A DNA stretch of 64,000 nucleotides, taken from positions 25,284 through 89,283 of the forward strand of contig JALUUL010000076.1 in the NCBI GenBank assembly GCA_027021385.1. Reading direction: 5' to 3'. Shown here piece after piece: positions 8,269 through 16,626 of this stretch. Made by a program: the position numbers and the translations under genes. Each line of letters starts with the position of its first letter. Within the stretch, counting starts at the first letter, position 1. This DNA is from Planctomycetota bacterium. GTDB taxonomy: Bacteria; Planctomycetota; UBA1135; GCA-002748355. The notes under the pieces are model-generated. The model saw only the letters and a list, made by a program, of their open reading frames with translations, was not told the origin of the DNA and made no database searches.

Positions 8269-11200
8269 TTAGACCCGTTCGAGTCCGTAGCGGAGGGTTC
8301 CTCCGGCGAGTTCCACCGAGCGGACTCCGTCCTCGGGTGCTCCACGACGGAGTTCGAGGCAGAGGGTCTGCTCGCGGATCCAGGCCTCGTGCCGCTCGAG
8401 GACCGGAAGGAGACCCTCAGGAGGATCCAGCGTCAGGCGGATCCGGTCGCCCACCGCGAAGCCGGCCTCCTTGCGCGCCTGCTGGATCAGCCGGACCAGG
8501 TCCCGGGCGAGTCCCTCGAGTTCGAGGTCCTCGTCGATGTCCGCATCGAGGATGACGAGGGTGCGGTTGCCCGGGAGGGCCTGGCAGAGGACCCCTTCCT
8601 TCGGGTCGAGCCGGATCTCGGACTCCCCTTCCTCGAGGACCCGCCCCCCGACCTCGATCCTTCCGTCGTCCCGTTTCCTCCAGTCGCCGCGCTTCGCGGC
8701 TGCGAGGACGGATTTCATGTCCTTGCCGAGCCTGGGGCCCGCGACCTTCGCGTGGACCGCGAGGCGGAAATGGGCGTAGGGCTCGAACTCCGAATCTAGG
8801 CGAACCTCCTTGACGTTGACCTCGTCGCGGATCAGATCGAGGAAGGCTTCGAGCCCCTCGAGATCGTGTCCGGCGACGGTCAGGAGGGACAGGGGTTGGC
8901 GGACCCGGATGTCGGACTTGCGCCGGAGGGCGAGGCCCGCCGAGCAGACCGCGCGGACGCGGTCCATACCTTCGACGAGGAGCGGATCCTCGGGAAGATC
9001 CGAAACCTCCGGCCAGTCGGCGAGGTGCACGCTACGTTCTCCGGTCAGGCCGCGGTAGACCTCCTCCGCGAGGAAGGGGAGGAAGGGGGCAGCGACCTTG
9101 CACAGGGTTACGAGGACGGTGAAGAGGGTGTCGAAGGCGTCCCGGTCCGGTTCGCCCCCCTCTTCGTTCCAGAACCGCCCGCGGCTCCGGCGCACGTACC
9201 AGTTGTTCAAGGCGTCCAGGAAGGAGGCCAGGCGTTCGCAGGCGGCGGGTATGTCGTAGCGGTCGAGTTCCGTTTCGACCTCGAGGACCAGGTTTTTCGT
9301 CTTGCAGAGGATGTAGCGGTCGAGGACCGCCTCCGAATCGCCGCGGAACGCGGCCTTCACGCCGTCCGCGTTCGCGTACAGCGTGAAGAAGTAGTAGGCG
9401 TTCCAGATCGGGTTCAGGACCCTTCGAAGGGATTCTCCGATGGCCTTCCCCTCGTGGTCGATCTGGAGGTCGTTCCCCTTGAGGATCGGAGAGGACATCA
9501 GGAACCAGCGCAGCGCGTCCGAGCCCTTCGTCGCGAAGACTTCCTCGGGGCTCGGGTAGTTCTTGAGCCTCTTGCTCAGTTTCTGGCCGTTCTCGTCGAG
9601 GACGACTCCGTGGCAGATGACGTTGCGGAAAGGCGGCCGATCGAAGAGGGCGGTGGCGAGCACCATCATCGTGTAGAACCAGCCGCGCGTCTGGGCCTGG
9701 TACTCGACGATGAAGTCGGCCGGAAAGTGGTTCTCGAACCATTCCCGGTTCTCGACCGGATAGTGGACCTGGGCGTAGGGCATTGATCCCGACTCGAACC
9801 AGCAATCGAGCACGTCTGGGATCCTCCGCATCCTGCTCTTGCCGGAAGGGTCGTCGGGGTTCGGCCTGGTGAGTTCGTCGATGGCCGGTCTGTGGAGGTC
9901 CTTGGGCCGGACTCCGAAGTCCCGCTCGATCTCGTCCAGGCTCCCGTAGACGTCGACCCTCGGAAACTCGGGATCGTCGCTCTTCCAGACCGGGATCGGC
10001 GCCCCCCAGAAGCGATTTCGGCTGATCGACCAGTCCCGAGCGCCCTCGAGCCATTTCCCGAAGAGTCCGTCCCGGACGTGCGCGGGAATCCAACGGATCC
10101 CCCGATTGAGTTCCACCATCCGGTCGCGGATGGCCGTCACCTTGACGTACCAGGAGCTCATCGCCTTGTAGATCAGGGGCTGGTCCGTGCGCCAGCAGTG
10201 CGGGTAGCTGTGGACGTAGGTCTCGTGGCGGAGTATGCGGCCCTCTTCCTTCAGGTCCCGGATGATCTGCTTGTTCGCGTCGAAGACGAGCATGCCGGCG
10301 TAGGGAGGGACCTCGCCGGTGAATTTCCCCGTGCGGTCGACTGGGCAGACGACATCGATCCCGTGCGCCTTGCACAGCTCCATGTCGTCCTCGCCGAATC
10401 CGGGGGCCATGTGGACGATTCCGGTGCCGTCCTCGGTCGTCACGAAATCCCCGGCGAGGACGACGAAGGCCCCTTCGCGGCCGGCGAAGAACGGGAAGAG
10501 GGGGGCGTATCGACGTCCGGCCAGGTCGCGGCCCTTGCAGGAGCCTACGCGCCGCGCGCCGTCCAGTTCCCGGTCGTAGCGGGCGACCGCCTCCTCCGCG
10601 AGGACGAGGCGGCGGTCGTCCTTCTCGAGGATCGCGTAGTCGATGTCCGGTCCGACCGCGAGGGCGAGGTTGGAGGGCAGGGTCCACGGCGTCGTCGTCC
10701 AGGCGAGGAGATCGAGGGGGCCGCCGTCGCCCTCCCTGGGTTCGAGCGAGAAACGGACGGTCAAGGCCGGGTCCTGCCTGTCCCGGTAGGAGTCGTCGAG
10801 GCGGGTCTCGAAGTTGGAGAGCGGGGTTTCGGCCGCCCAGGAATACGGCAGGACGCGGGTACCCTCGTAGAGGAGGCCCTTGTCCCAGAGGGCCTTGAAG
10901 GCCCACATGACGCTCTCCATGTAGGAGAGGTCCATCGTCTTGTAATCGTGTTCGAAATCGACCCAGCGCGCCTGCCGGGTGACGAAGCGTTTCCACTCCT
11001 GCGTGTACTTGAGTACGGATTTCCGGCAGAAGTCGTTGAAGCGGTCGAGACCGTAGGCGGCGATCTCGGCGTGGCCCGAGATTCCGAGTTCGCGTTCGGC
11101 CTCCATCTCGGCCGGAAGGCCGTGGCAGTCCCAGCCGAAGCGCCGCTCGACGCGGCGGCCCTTCATCGTCTGGTACCTGGGGATCAGGTCCTTGACGTAG

Positions 11201-11421
11201 CCGGTCAGGAGGTGGCCGTAGTGGGGAAGGCCGTTCGCGAACGGAGGCCCGTCGTAGAAGACGAACTCGTTCCCGCCGCCCTCTCCGGCCGGCCGTCCCT
11301 CGACCGAGGCGCGGAAGGTCCCGTCCCGTTCCCAGGAATCGAGGATCCGGGCCTCGATCTCTGGGTAGTCCGGCTGCTGGGGGACTTCGGGATAGGGGCG
11401 TTCCTCGTCGTTTCCGGTCAT
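8269..11421 (-). CDS. ileS: isoleucyl-tRNA synthetase (eukaryote-like/type 2 architecture)
   Basis: 1050 aa from the ATG at 11421; a longer in-frame extension upstream is Arg/Pro-rich and unlike the family. Class I synthetase: HIGH motif as HYGH at residues 67-70 within PPFANGLPHYGH, and KMSKS motif as KLSKR from Lys614. The editing (CP1) domain lies between them, followed by the anticodon-binding domain with WYVRRSRGRFW. The C-terminal ~200 residues resemble the DUF5915-type tail of eukaryote-like IleRS, with no zinc-finger cysteines as in classical bacterial IleRS. Type-2 enzymes are associated with mupirocin tolerance in other organisms; that is family knowledge, not shown here. It is divergent from purD with a 235-bp shared upstream region. 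Confidence 0.96.
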   Translation of the reverse strand: MTGNDEERPYPEVPQQPDYPEIEARILDSWERDGTFRASVEGRPAGEGGGNEFVFYDGPPFANGLPHYGHLLTGYVKDLIPRYQTMKGRRVERRFGWDCHGLPAEMEAERELGISGHAEIAAYGLDRFNDFCRKSVLKYTQEWKRFVTRQARWVDFEHDYKTMDLSYMESVMWAFKALWDKGLLYEGTRVLPYSWAAETPLSNFETRLDDSYRDRQDPALTVRFSLEPREGDGGPLDLLAWTTTPWTLPSNLALAVGPDIDYAILEKDDRRLVLAEEAVARYDRELDGARRVGSCKGRDLAGRRYAPLFPFFAGREGAFVVLAGDFVTTEDGTGIVHMAPGFGEDDMELCKAHGIDVVCPVDRTGKFTGEVPPYAGMLVFDANKQIIRDLKEEGRILRHETYVHSYPHCWRTDQPLIYKAMSSWYVKVTAIRDRMVELNRGIRWIPAHVRDGLFGKWLEGARDWSISRNRFWGAPIPVWKSDDPEFPRVDVYGSLDEIERDFGVRPKDLHRPAIDELTRPNPDDPSGKSRMRRIPDVLDCWFESGSMPYAQVHYPVENREWFENHFPADFIVEYQAQTRGWFYTMMVLATALFDRPPFRNVICHGVVLDENGQKLSKRLKNYPSPEEVFATKGSDALRWFLMSSPILKGNDLQIDHEGKAIGESLRRVLNPIWNAYYFFTLYANADGVKAAFRGDSEAVLDRYILCKTKNLVLEVETELDRYDIPAACERLASFLDALNNWYVRRSRGRFWNEEGGEPDRDAFDTLFTVLVTLCKVAAPFLPFLAEEVYRGLTGERSVHLADWPEVSDLPEDPLLVEGMDRVRAVCSAGLALRRKSDIRVRQPLSLLTVAGHDLEGLEAFLDLIRDEVNVKEVRLDSEFEPYAHFRLAVHAKVAGPRLGKDMKSVLAAAKRGDWRKRDDGRIEVGGRVLEEGESEIRLDPKEGVLCQALPGNRTLVILDADIDEDLELEGLARDLVRLIQQARKEAGFAVGDRIRLTLDPPEGLLPVLERHEAWIREQTLCLELRRGAPEDGVRSVELAGGTLRYGLERV

Positions 11422-11656
11422 CACGAGACTCCGGGCAATGGATTCCGCCGGCGTTAAGGGCCGCCGCCCGGGGGGACCCCGCGGGCGAAGGGGAAGGATC
11501 GTAGCGGGGGACCGGCTCCTTCCAAAGGTCCGGGAGGCCGCGCCGGTCCGTGGCGGGAGCGGAGCCGGCCGTTCCTCCATGGCCCGCGGGGCCGATTCCG
11601 GCTATGAATCCCGGGTCGGATCCGTGTCTGGATCCGGTTTCGAGAGGGAGGTCGAC

Positions 11657-12940
11657 TTGGAGGTCCTGGTCATCGGCTCGGGAGGGCGGGAACACGCCCT
11701 CGTCTGGAAACTGGCGCGTTCGCCCGAGGTCTCGAAGGTCTGGTGTGCGCCCGGAAACGGAGGCATCTCGACGCATGGAGAATGCGTGCCGATCCCGGTC
11801 GACGATTCCGACGGTCTGCTCGCCTTCGCGAAGGAGAAAAAAATCGGGCTCACGGTCGTGGGTCCCGAGAAACCTCTGTGCGACGGCCTCGTCGACCGAT
11901 TCCGGAAGGCCGGGCTCCTCGCCTTCGGCCCGAGCCGGAAGGCCGCGCGAATCGAGGGGAGCAAGGCGTGGTGCCGGGAACTCTGCGCGCGCCATCATAT
12001 CCCTTCTCCCCAATCGTGGACTTTCCACGACATCGCGAAGGCCAATGCCTTTCTCGAGAACTACCAGGAACCGCGTCTGGTCGTGAAGGCCTCGGGGCTC
12101 GCCGCGGGGAAGGGCGTTACGATCTGCAAGTCGAAGGCCGAAGCGCGCAAGGCCGTTTCCGACTGCCTCGAGGGGGCAAGCTTCGGCGAAGCGGGACGCA
12201 CGGTCGTGCTCGAACAGTTCCTCGAGGGCGAGGAGCTTTCGATGCTCGCCCTTACCGATGGACAGACGATCGTGCCCCTCGAGACCGCGAAGGACCACAA
12301 GGCCGCCTTCGAGGGAGACAAGGGTCCGAACACCGGCGGCATGGGTGCGGTCTCTCCCGCTCCTGCGGCAAATGCGCGCACCTTGAAGCAGGTTGAGAGC
12401 CAGGTTCTCGTGCAGGGGATCCATGCCCTCGGGATGGAAGGCGCTCCGTATCAGGGAGTTCTCTACGCCGGTTTGATGGTCACGCCGCTCGGTCCCAGAG
12501 TCCTCGAGTTCAACTGCCGTTTCGGAGATCCCGAGGCCCAGGTTCTTCTCTTTCGCTTGGAATCCGACCTTCTTCCGTACCTTGTCGCGGCGGCCGAAAA
12601 CCGCCTCGAATCGATGAATGAAGGGGTTTCCTGGGATCCGCGGCCCGCGGCCACGGTCGTCGCCGTCGCCGACGACTACCCCGGGAACTACCGCAAGGGC
12701 CAGCGGATCCACGGTCTCGAACTCTGCCCCGAGGAGGAGGATTTCGTGATCTTCCATTCGGGGACGCGGCGCGGCCCCGAGGGGAATCTGTTCACGAACG
12801 GAGGCCGGGTCTTCGCGGTCACCGCCAAGGCCGCGACGATGGATGCCGCCTTGGGTCGTTGCTACGAGGCCCTGGAGAAAGTACGGTTTCCGGGTATGCG
12901 GTTTCGCCGCGATATCGGAAAGCGGAAGTGGGAAGCATGA
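11657..12940 (+). CDS. purD: phosphoribosylamine-glycine ligase
   Basis: 427 aa from a TTG start at 11657, preceded by GAGGGAGG 6 bases upstream; this start gives the family N-terminus (EVLVIGSGGREHAL) and normal length. ATP-grasp enzyme of purine synthesis joining glycine to phosphoribosylamine. Visible motifs: the N-terminal GSGGREHA nucleotide-binding loop, PEKPLCDGLVD, LVVKASGLAAGKGV, the GPNTGGMGA segment, and EFNCRFGDPEAQ near the active site. The stop overlaps the start of the following Fur-family gene by 4 bases (ATGA), so the two are translationally coupled. Confidence 0.96.
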   Translation: MEVLVIGSGGREHALVWKLARSPEVSKVWCAPGNGGISTHGECVPIPVDDSDGLLAFAKEKKIGLTVVGPEKPLCDGLVDRFRKAGLLAFGPSRKAARIEGSKAWCRELCARHHIPSPQSWTFHDIAKANAFLENYQEPRLVVKASGLAAGKGVTICKSKAEARKAVSDCLEGASFGEAGRTVVLEQFLEGEELSMLALTDGQTIVPLETAKDHKAAFEGDKGPNTGGMGAVSPAPAANARTLKQVESQVLVQGIHALGMEGAPYQGVLYAGLMVTPLGPRVLEFNCRFGDPEAQVLLFRLESDLLPYLVAAAENRLESMNEGVSWDPRPAATVVAVADDYPGNYRKGQRIHGLELCPEEEDFVIFHSGTRRGPEGNLFTNGGRVFAVTAKAATMDAALGRCYEALEKVRFPGMRFRRDIGKRKWEA

Positions 12941-13428
12941 CCCGGATTCATGGAATCGAACGTGAGATCGACGCGATCAAAGCTCACTTCAAGAAGTCCG
13001 GACTCCGCTGGACGCAGCAGCGGCAGATGATCGTAGAACAGGCCTTCATGACCCATTCCCATTTCTCGGCCGAGGATCTCCATCGGATGCTTCGGTCGCA
13101 GATGGGGGAGCAGAAGGTCCACCTGGCGACGGTCTACCGGACCTTGCAGGTCCTCGAGGAAGGCGGCTTCATCGAGGGGCTCGAGGTCGGAAAGGGCGGG
13201 CGGCTCTTCGAACACATTCTCGGCCACGAGCATCACGACCATATCATCTGCATGGATTGCGGCGCGATTCTCGAGTTCCACGACGATCCGATGGAGGAAC
13301 GGAAGCGGAAAGCGGCCGAGCGCATGGGCTTCGACATGGTCAGCCACAGTCTCCAGATCTACGGTCGCTGCCACGCTCGGCAGAGCGAGGAAGGATGCCC
13401 GCGTTACCGGGAGCGGATGCGGGACTGA
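12937..13428 (+). CDS. Fur-family metal-dependent transcriptional regulator
   Basis: 163 aa, starting at the ATGA overlap with purD. N-terminal winged helix: LRWTQQRQMIVEQAF, then FSAEDLHRML and the recognition helix region VHLATVYRTLQVLEEGGF. C-terminal dimerisation and metal-binding region: HEHHDHIICMDCG with a CxxC pair, a later Cys pair in GRCHARQSEEGC, and multiple His/Glu ligands. The spacing fits Fur/Zur/PerR-type regulators. The YRTL and HDHIICxxCG signatures are typical of Fur proper, but the metal cannot be assigned from sequence. Its position behind purD is unusual; there is no metal transporter next to it, but the DUF1800 gene follows. Confidence 0.92.
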   Translation: MTRIHGIEREIDAIKAHFKKSGLRWTQQRQMIVEQAFMTHSHFSAEDLHRMLRSQMGEQKVHLATVYRTLQVLEEGGFIEGLEVGKGGRLFEHILGHEHHDHIICMDCGAILEFHDDPMEERKRKAAERMGFDMVSHSLQIYGRCHARQSEEGCPRYRERMRD

Positions 13429-13471
13429 AGCTGAACGATCGCTTCGCAGGAAGGCCCGCAGGCCGTAGAAT

Positions 13472-13500
13472 GCGGACTCCCTTCGTTCTCGGGAGTCCGC
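13472..13500 (+). promoter_or_regulatory. stem-loop overlapping the ribosome site of the DUF1800 gene
   Basis: Perfect 10-bp arms GCGGACTCCC (13472-13481) and GGGAGTCCGC (13491-13500) flank a 9-base loop. The only Shine-Dalgarno-like sequence for the ATG at 13502 (GGGAG) lies in the 3' arm, so a folded stem would hide it. There is no U-run, so it is not an intrinsic terminator for purD-fur. Confidence 0.55.
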
Positions 13501-13501
13501 G

Positions 13502-15139
13502 ATGCGACCGACGACCGTCCTCCTGTTCTCCATCCTGATCGCCCCGCCTCTCGCAGCCCAGGCGGCCGGGGGGGAAGATCCGACCCCTCTGAACGAGACG
13601 CAGCGCATCCGCCATGTCCTCAGCCGTTTCGCCTTCGGGCCGACGCCGGGACTCGTCGCGAGGGTGAGGCGCCAGGGGCTCGAGAGTTGGTTCGAGGAGC
13701 AACTCACGAAGGATCTCCAGGATCCGGAGGGGTTGCGCCGCCTCCTCGCCCCGCTCGACGCCCTGGAATCCTCCCCGGGCGCCCTTCTGCAGGAGGTCCG
13801 CCGGCTTTCCCGTGATCTCGGCCCCGATCGATCCCCGAAGGCGCAGCGAAGGCTCAACCTCCTCCGGAACAAGGCGCGGATGCAGTTGCGCGACGCCGTG
13901 CTCTTCCGCGCCGTCTACGGAAGGCGGCAGGTCCTCGAGACGATGGTGGATTTCCTCAGGAACCACTTCAACGTCTCCGTGAACAAGGGGAACGTCCGCT
14001 ACTACGCGCCGGAATACGAATTCGGCGTTCTCAGGAAATACGCCTTCGGGAGTTTCGGCGATCTTCTCGAGCGGACCGCCAAGCATCCGGCCATGCTCTA
14101 CTACCTGGACAACTATCTTTCGAGGAGACCTCCCTCGAAGCAGGAGTTGAAGGCAATCGCCCGCAGCGTGCGCCGGAAGACCGGTTCGAAATCCAGGGCC
14201 GAGGAACAGGTCGAGATCGCGAAGCAGCGGGGCCTGAACGAGAATTACGCCCGGGAACTCCTCGAGTTGCATACGCTCGGAGTCGACAACTTCTACACCC
14301 AGAGGGACGTGATCGAGGTCGCGAAGTGCCTGACCGGTTGGACGATCCTGACGGACATGAAGAAAGGCGTCGTCTCCTTCCTCTTCCGACCCGACATGCA
14401 TGTCAAGGGTCCCAAGCGTTTCCTCGGGCGACTGATCCCCGAGAATCGGAAGAACCCCCTGGCCGAGGGGGAGACCGTCCTGCGCCGTCTGATCGCCCAC
14501 AAGGGGACGGCCCGATTCCTGGCATGGAAACTCTGCCGATACTTCGTGGACGACGATCCCCCGGATCCCCTCGTCAAGAGGGTCGCCGCCGTCTTCAAGA
14601 AGACGAAAGGCGACTTGAAGAGCGTGCTGCGCGCGATCTTCCGCGACCCGGAGTTCTGGAACCCGCGACACTTCCAAAGAAAGTTCAAGCGTCCCTTCGA
14701 GTTCGTCGTCTCCGCCCTTCGGGTCACGGGGGCGGAGATCTCCTCGACGCGAGGCCTGCATCGCGCGCTGCAGGCCCTCAGCGAGCCGATCTACGAATGC
14801 GAGGATCCGACCGGATACTACGATCAGGCGGAAGCTTGGAACGATCCCGGCGTCATGGCGATCCGCTGGGATTTCGCGATGAAGCTCGCGCGGAACAAGA
14901 TCCCGGGGGTTCGGGTCCCCGATTCGTTCTTCGAGAGCCTGCACCCCAGGCTTCCCCAGGTCTGGAAGAACCAGCTCGCGGTCCGGCTGCTTCCGGCCGG
15001 GATGGGGAGAAGGACCGAGGCGGTCCTTGATCGGGTGATCCGCGCGCATCTCGCCGAGAATCCGAAAGCGAAGAGGAAGGTCCTCGCGCCCCTTCTCCTC
15101 GGATTGCTGCTCGGCTCTCCCGAGTTCCAACGTCAATGA
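13502..15139 (+). CDS. DUF1800 family exported protein
   Basis: 545 aa. Short signal peptide (about 1-22, MRPTTVLLFSILIAPPLAAQA) followed by the DUF1800 signature region: HVLSRFAFGPTPG near residue 40, a conserved LRNHFNVS segment, YARELLELHTLGVD, and VIEVAKCLTGW. These proteins are of unknown biochemical function and nearly always sit directly upstream of a DUF1501 protein, as here. The pair is abundant in Planctomycetota, Verrucomicrobiota and some Bacteroidota and Proteobacteria. The stop overlaps the region of the next start, so the two genes are translationally coupled. Confidence 0.92.
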   Translation: MRPTTVLLFSILIAPPLAAQAAGGEDPTPLNETQRIRHVLSRFAFGPTPGLVARVRRQGLESWFEEQLTKDLQDPEGLRRLLAPLDALESSPGALLQEVRRLSRDLGPDRSPKAQRRLNLLRNKARMQLRDAVLFRAVYGRRQVLETMVDFLRNHFNVSVNKGNVRYYAPEYEFGVLRKYAFGSFGDLLERTAKHPAMLYYLDNYLSRRPPSKQELKAIARSVRRKTGSKSRAEEQVEIAKQRGLNENYARELLELHTLGVDNFYTQRDVIEVAKCLTGWTILTDMKKGVVSFLFRPDMHVKGPKRFLGRLIPENRKNPLAEGETVLRRLIAHKGTARFLAWKLCRYFVDDDPPDPLVKRVAAVFKKTKGDLKSVLRAIFRDPEFWNPRHFQRKFKRPFEFVVSALRVTGAEISSTRGLHRALQALSEPIYECEDPTGYYDQAEAWNDPGVMAIRWDFAMKLARNKIPGVRVPDSFFESLHPRLPQVWKNQLAVRLLPAGMGRRTEAVLDRVIRAHLAENPKAKRKVLAPLLLGLLLGSPEFQRQ

Positions 15140-15147
15140 GGTGGACG

Positions 15148-16443
15148 ATGACTTTCTTCACGATGAAGCGCCGTGAGTTCCTGCGCCTGAGCGGAGCGGG
15201 CGCCCTGGCGCTGGGGGCGCCCTTCCCCCTCCGCCACGGCCTTTCGACCCTCTCCCGGGCTCCGAAGCCAGGTCCGATCCTGGTCGTGATCTATCTGCGC
15301 GGGGGACAAGACCCGCTCAACGTCGTCGTCCCCTACAAGGACGAGAACTACTACAAGATCCGGCCGACGATCGCGATTCCGGCCGGGAAGACGGAGGGAG
15401 AGGCCTCGGTCCTTCCACTCGACAAGAAGTTCGGGCTGCATCCGGCACTGGCCCCGCTGGTTCCGCTTTTCAAATCCAAGCGATTCGCCCCGATTCTCGC
15501 GGTCGGATCTCCGCACCCGACGAGGAGCCATTTCGACGCCCAGGACTTCATGGAATACGCGGCTCCGGGCATCCGCACGATCCGCCAGGGCTGGCTGAAC
15601 CGCTACCTGGAGGCCACGGCGAACCGCAACGGGAAGGATTCCGAACTCCGCGCCCTGGCATTCCAGGGGCTCCTGCCCCGCTCCCTTCGGGGGCCCTACC
15701 CCGTGTTGGCGGCCGGCGGTCGGAGCGCGGATGCGAAGGTTCTCGACCTCTTCGGGGAGCTCTACGGTGAAGGGGAGGATGCCGGGGCGATGGGAGGCGA
15801 TCCGGGCGCCGGCGGTATGAGGAAGCGGGAGGACGAGACCGACAAGGTGCTCGAGACCGGCCGAGCGACCGTCACGACCCTGCGCAGGCTCCAGGAAGTC
15901 CTCGCCAAGGCGCCGCCGAGCCGGGTCCGCTATCCCCGAGGGGTCCTGGGTTCCAAGCTCGAGGGCATCGCCAGGGTCATCCGGGCCGGGGTTCCGCTGG
16001 AGGTGGCCTGCGCCGATTGGAACGGTTGGGACCATCACGCGCGCGAGGGAGGGCTCGACGGCACGATGAACCGCATGTTGACCGAACTCGGAGGATCCCT
16101 CCGCGCATTCCTCGAGGACCTCGGCCCGCACGCGGACCGGACTCTCGTCCTGACGATGACCGAGTTCGGAAGGACCGCCCGGGAGAACGGGAACACCGGC
16201 ACCGATCACGGCCATGCGGGCCTGATGCTCGCCGTGGGCGGGAAGATCAAGGGCGGCCGCATTCTCGGCAAGTGGCCGGGGCTCGACGAGAAATCCCTCT
16301 ACCAGGGCCGGGATCTGGCGGTGACGACCGATTTCCGGGACGTCTTCGCCGAGGTCCTTCGCAAGCACATGGGGTGGCGCCGGATGCCGCGGGATTTCTT
16401 CCCCGAGTACCGTCCGGGCCGGGGCCCGGGACTCTGCTCCTGA
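15148..16443 (+). CDS. DUF1501 family protein, Tat-type signal
   Basis: 431 aa from the ATG at 15148, which follows GAGGTGG; an ATG at 15136 overlapping the previous stop and one at 15163 are alternatives. The N-terminus has a twin-arginine-like signal, KRREFLRLSGAGALALG, as usual for DUF1501. The body belongs to the alkaline-phosphatase-like/sulfatase-fold DUF1501 family: ILVVIYLRGGQDPLNVV, HPTRSHFDAQDFME, and a C-terminal TEFGRTARENGNTGTDHGHAG block with likely metal ligands. Function is unknown. It is the partner of the DUF1800 protein encoded immediately upstream. Confidence 0.92.
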   Translation: MTFFTMKRREFLRLSGAGALALGAPFPLRHGLSTLSRAPKPGPILVVIYLRGGQDPLNVVVPYKDENYYKIRPTIAIPAGKTEGEASVLPLDKKFGLHPALAPLVPLFKSKRFAPILAVGSPHPTRSHFDAQDFMEYAAPGIRTIRQGWLNRYLEATANRNGKDSELRALAFQGLLPRSLRGPYPVLAAGGRSADAKVLDLFGELYGEGEDAGAMGGDPGAGGMRKREDETDKVLETGRATVTTLRRLQEVLAKAPPSRVRYPRGVLGSKLEGIARVIRAGVPLEVACADWNGWDHHAREGGLDGTMNRMLTELGGSLRAFLEDLGPHADRTLVLTMTEFGRTARENGNTGTDHGHAGLMLAVGGKIKGGRILGKWPGLDEKSLYQGRDLAVTTDFRDVFAEVLRKHMGWRRMPRDFFPEYRPGRGPGLCS

Positions 16444-16626
16444 GAGCGGTTCCGGGGTCGGACCTTCGAGCCCGGCGGCGATGGGAGGGATTCGTTCCCC
16501 CGTTCCTTTCTCGATCTCCGATCCGGCCCGCCCCCGCGGGGATTTCGGGCCGCGCGATTCCCCTTCCTCGAGGGGCTGCTAGCATATTCCGCCCTCAACC
16601 GCATTCCCGAACCGGAGTCGAGATCC

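Noticed and set aside
9032..12757. A long minus-strand frame overlapping ileS and purD
   Set aside because: It overlaps ileS in a different frame and runs antisense to purD, both strongly supported by family motifs. Its translation has no recognisable domain.
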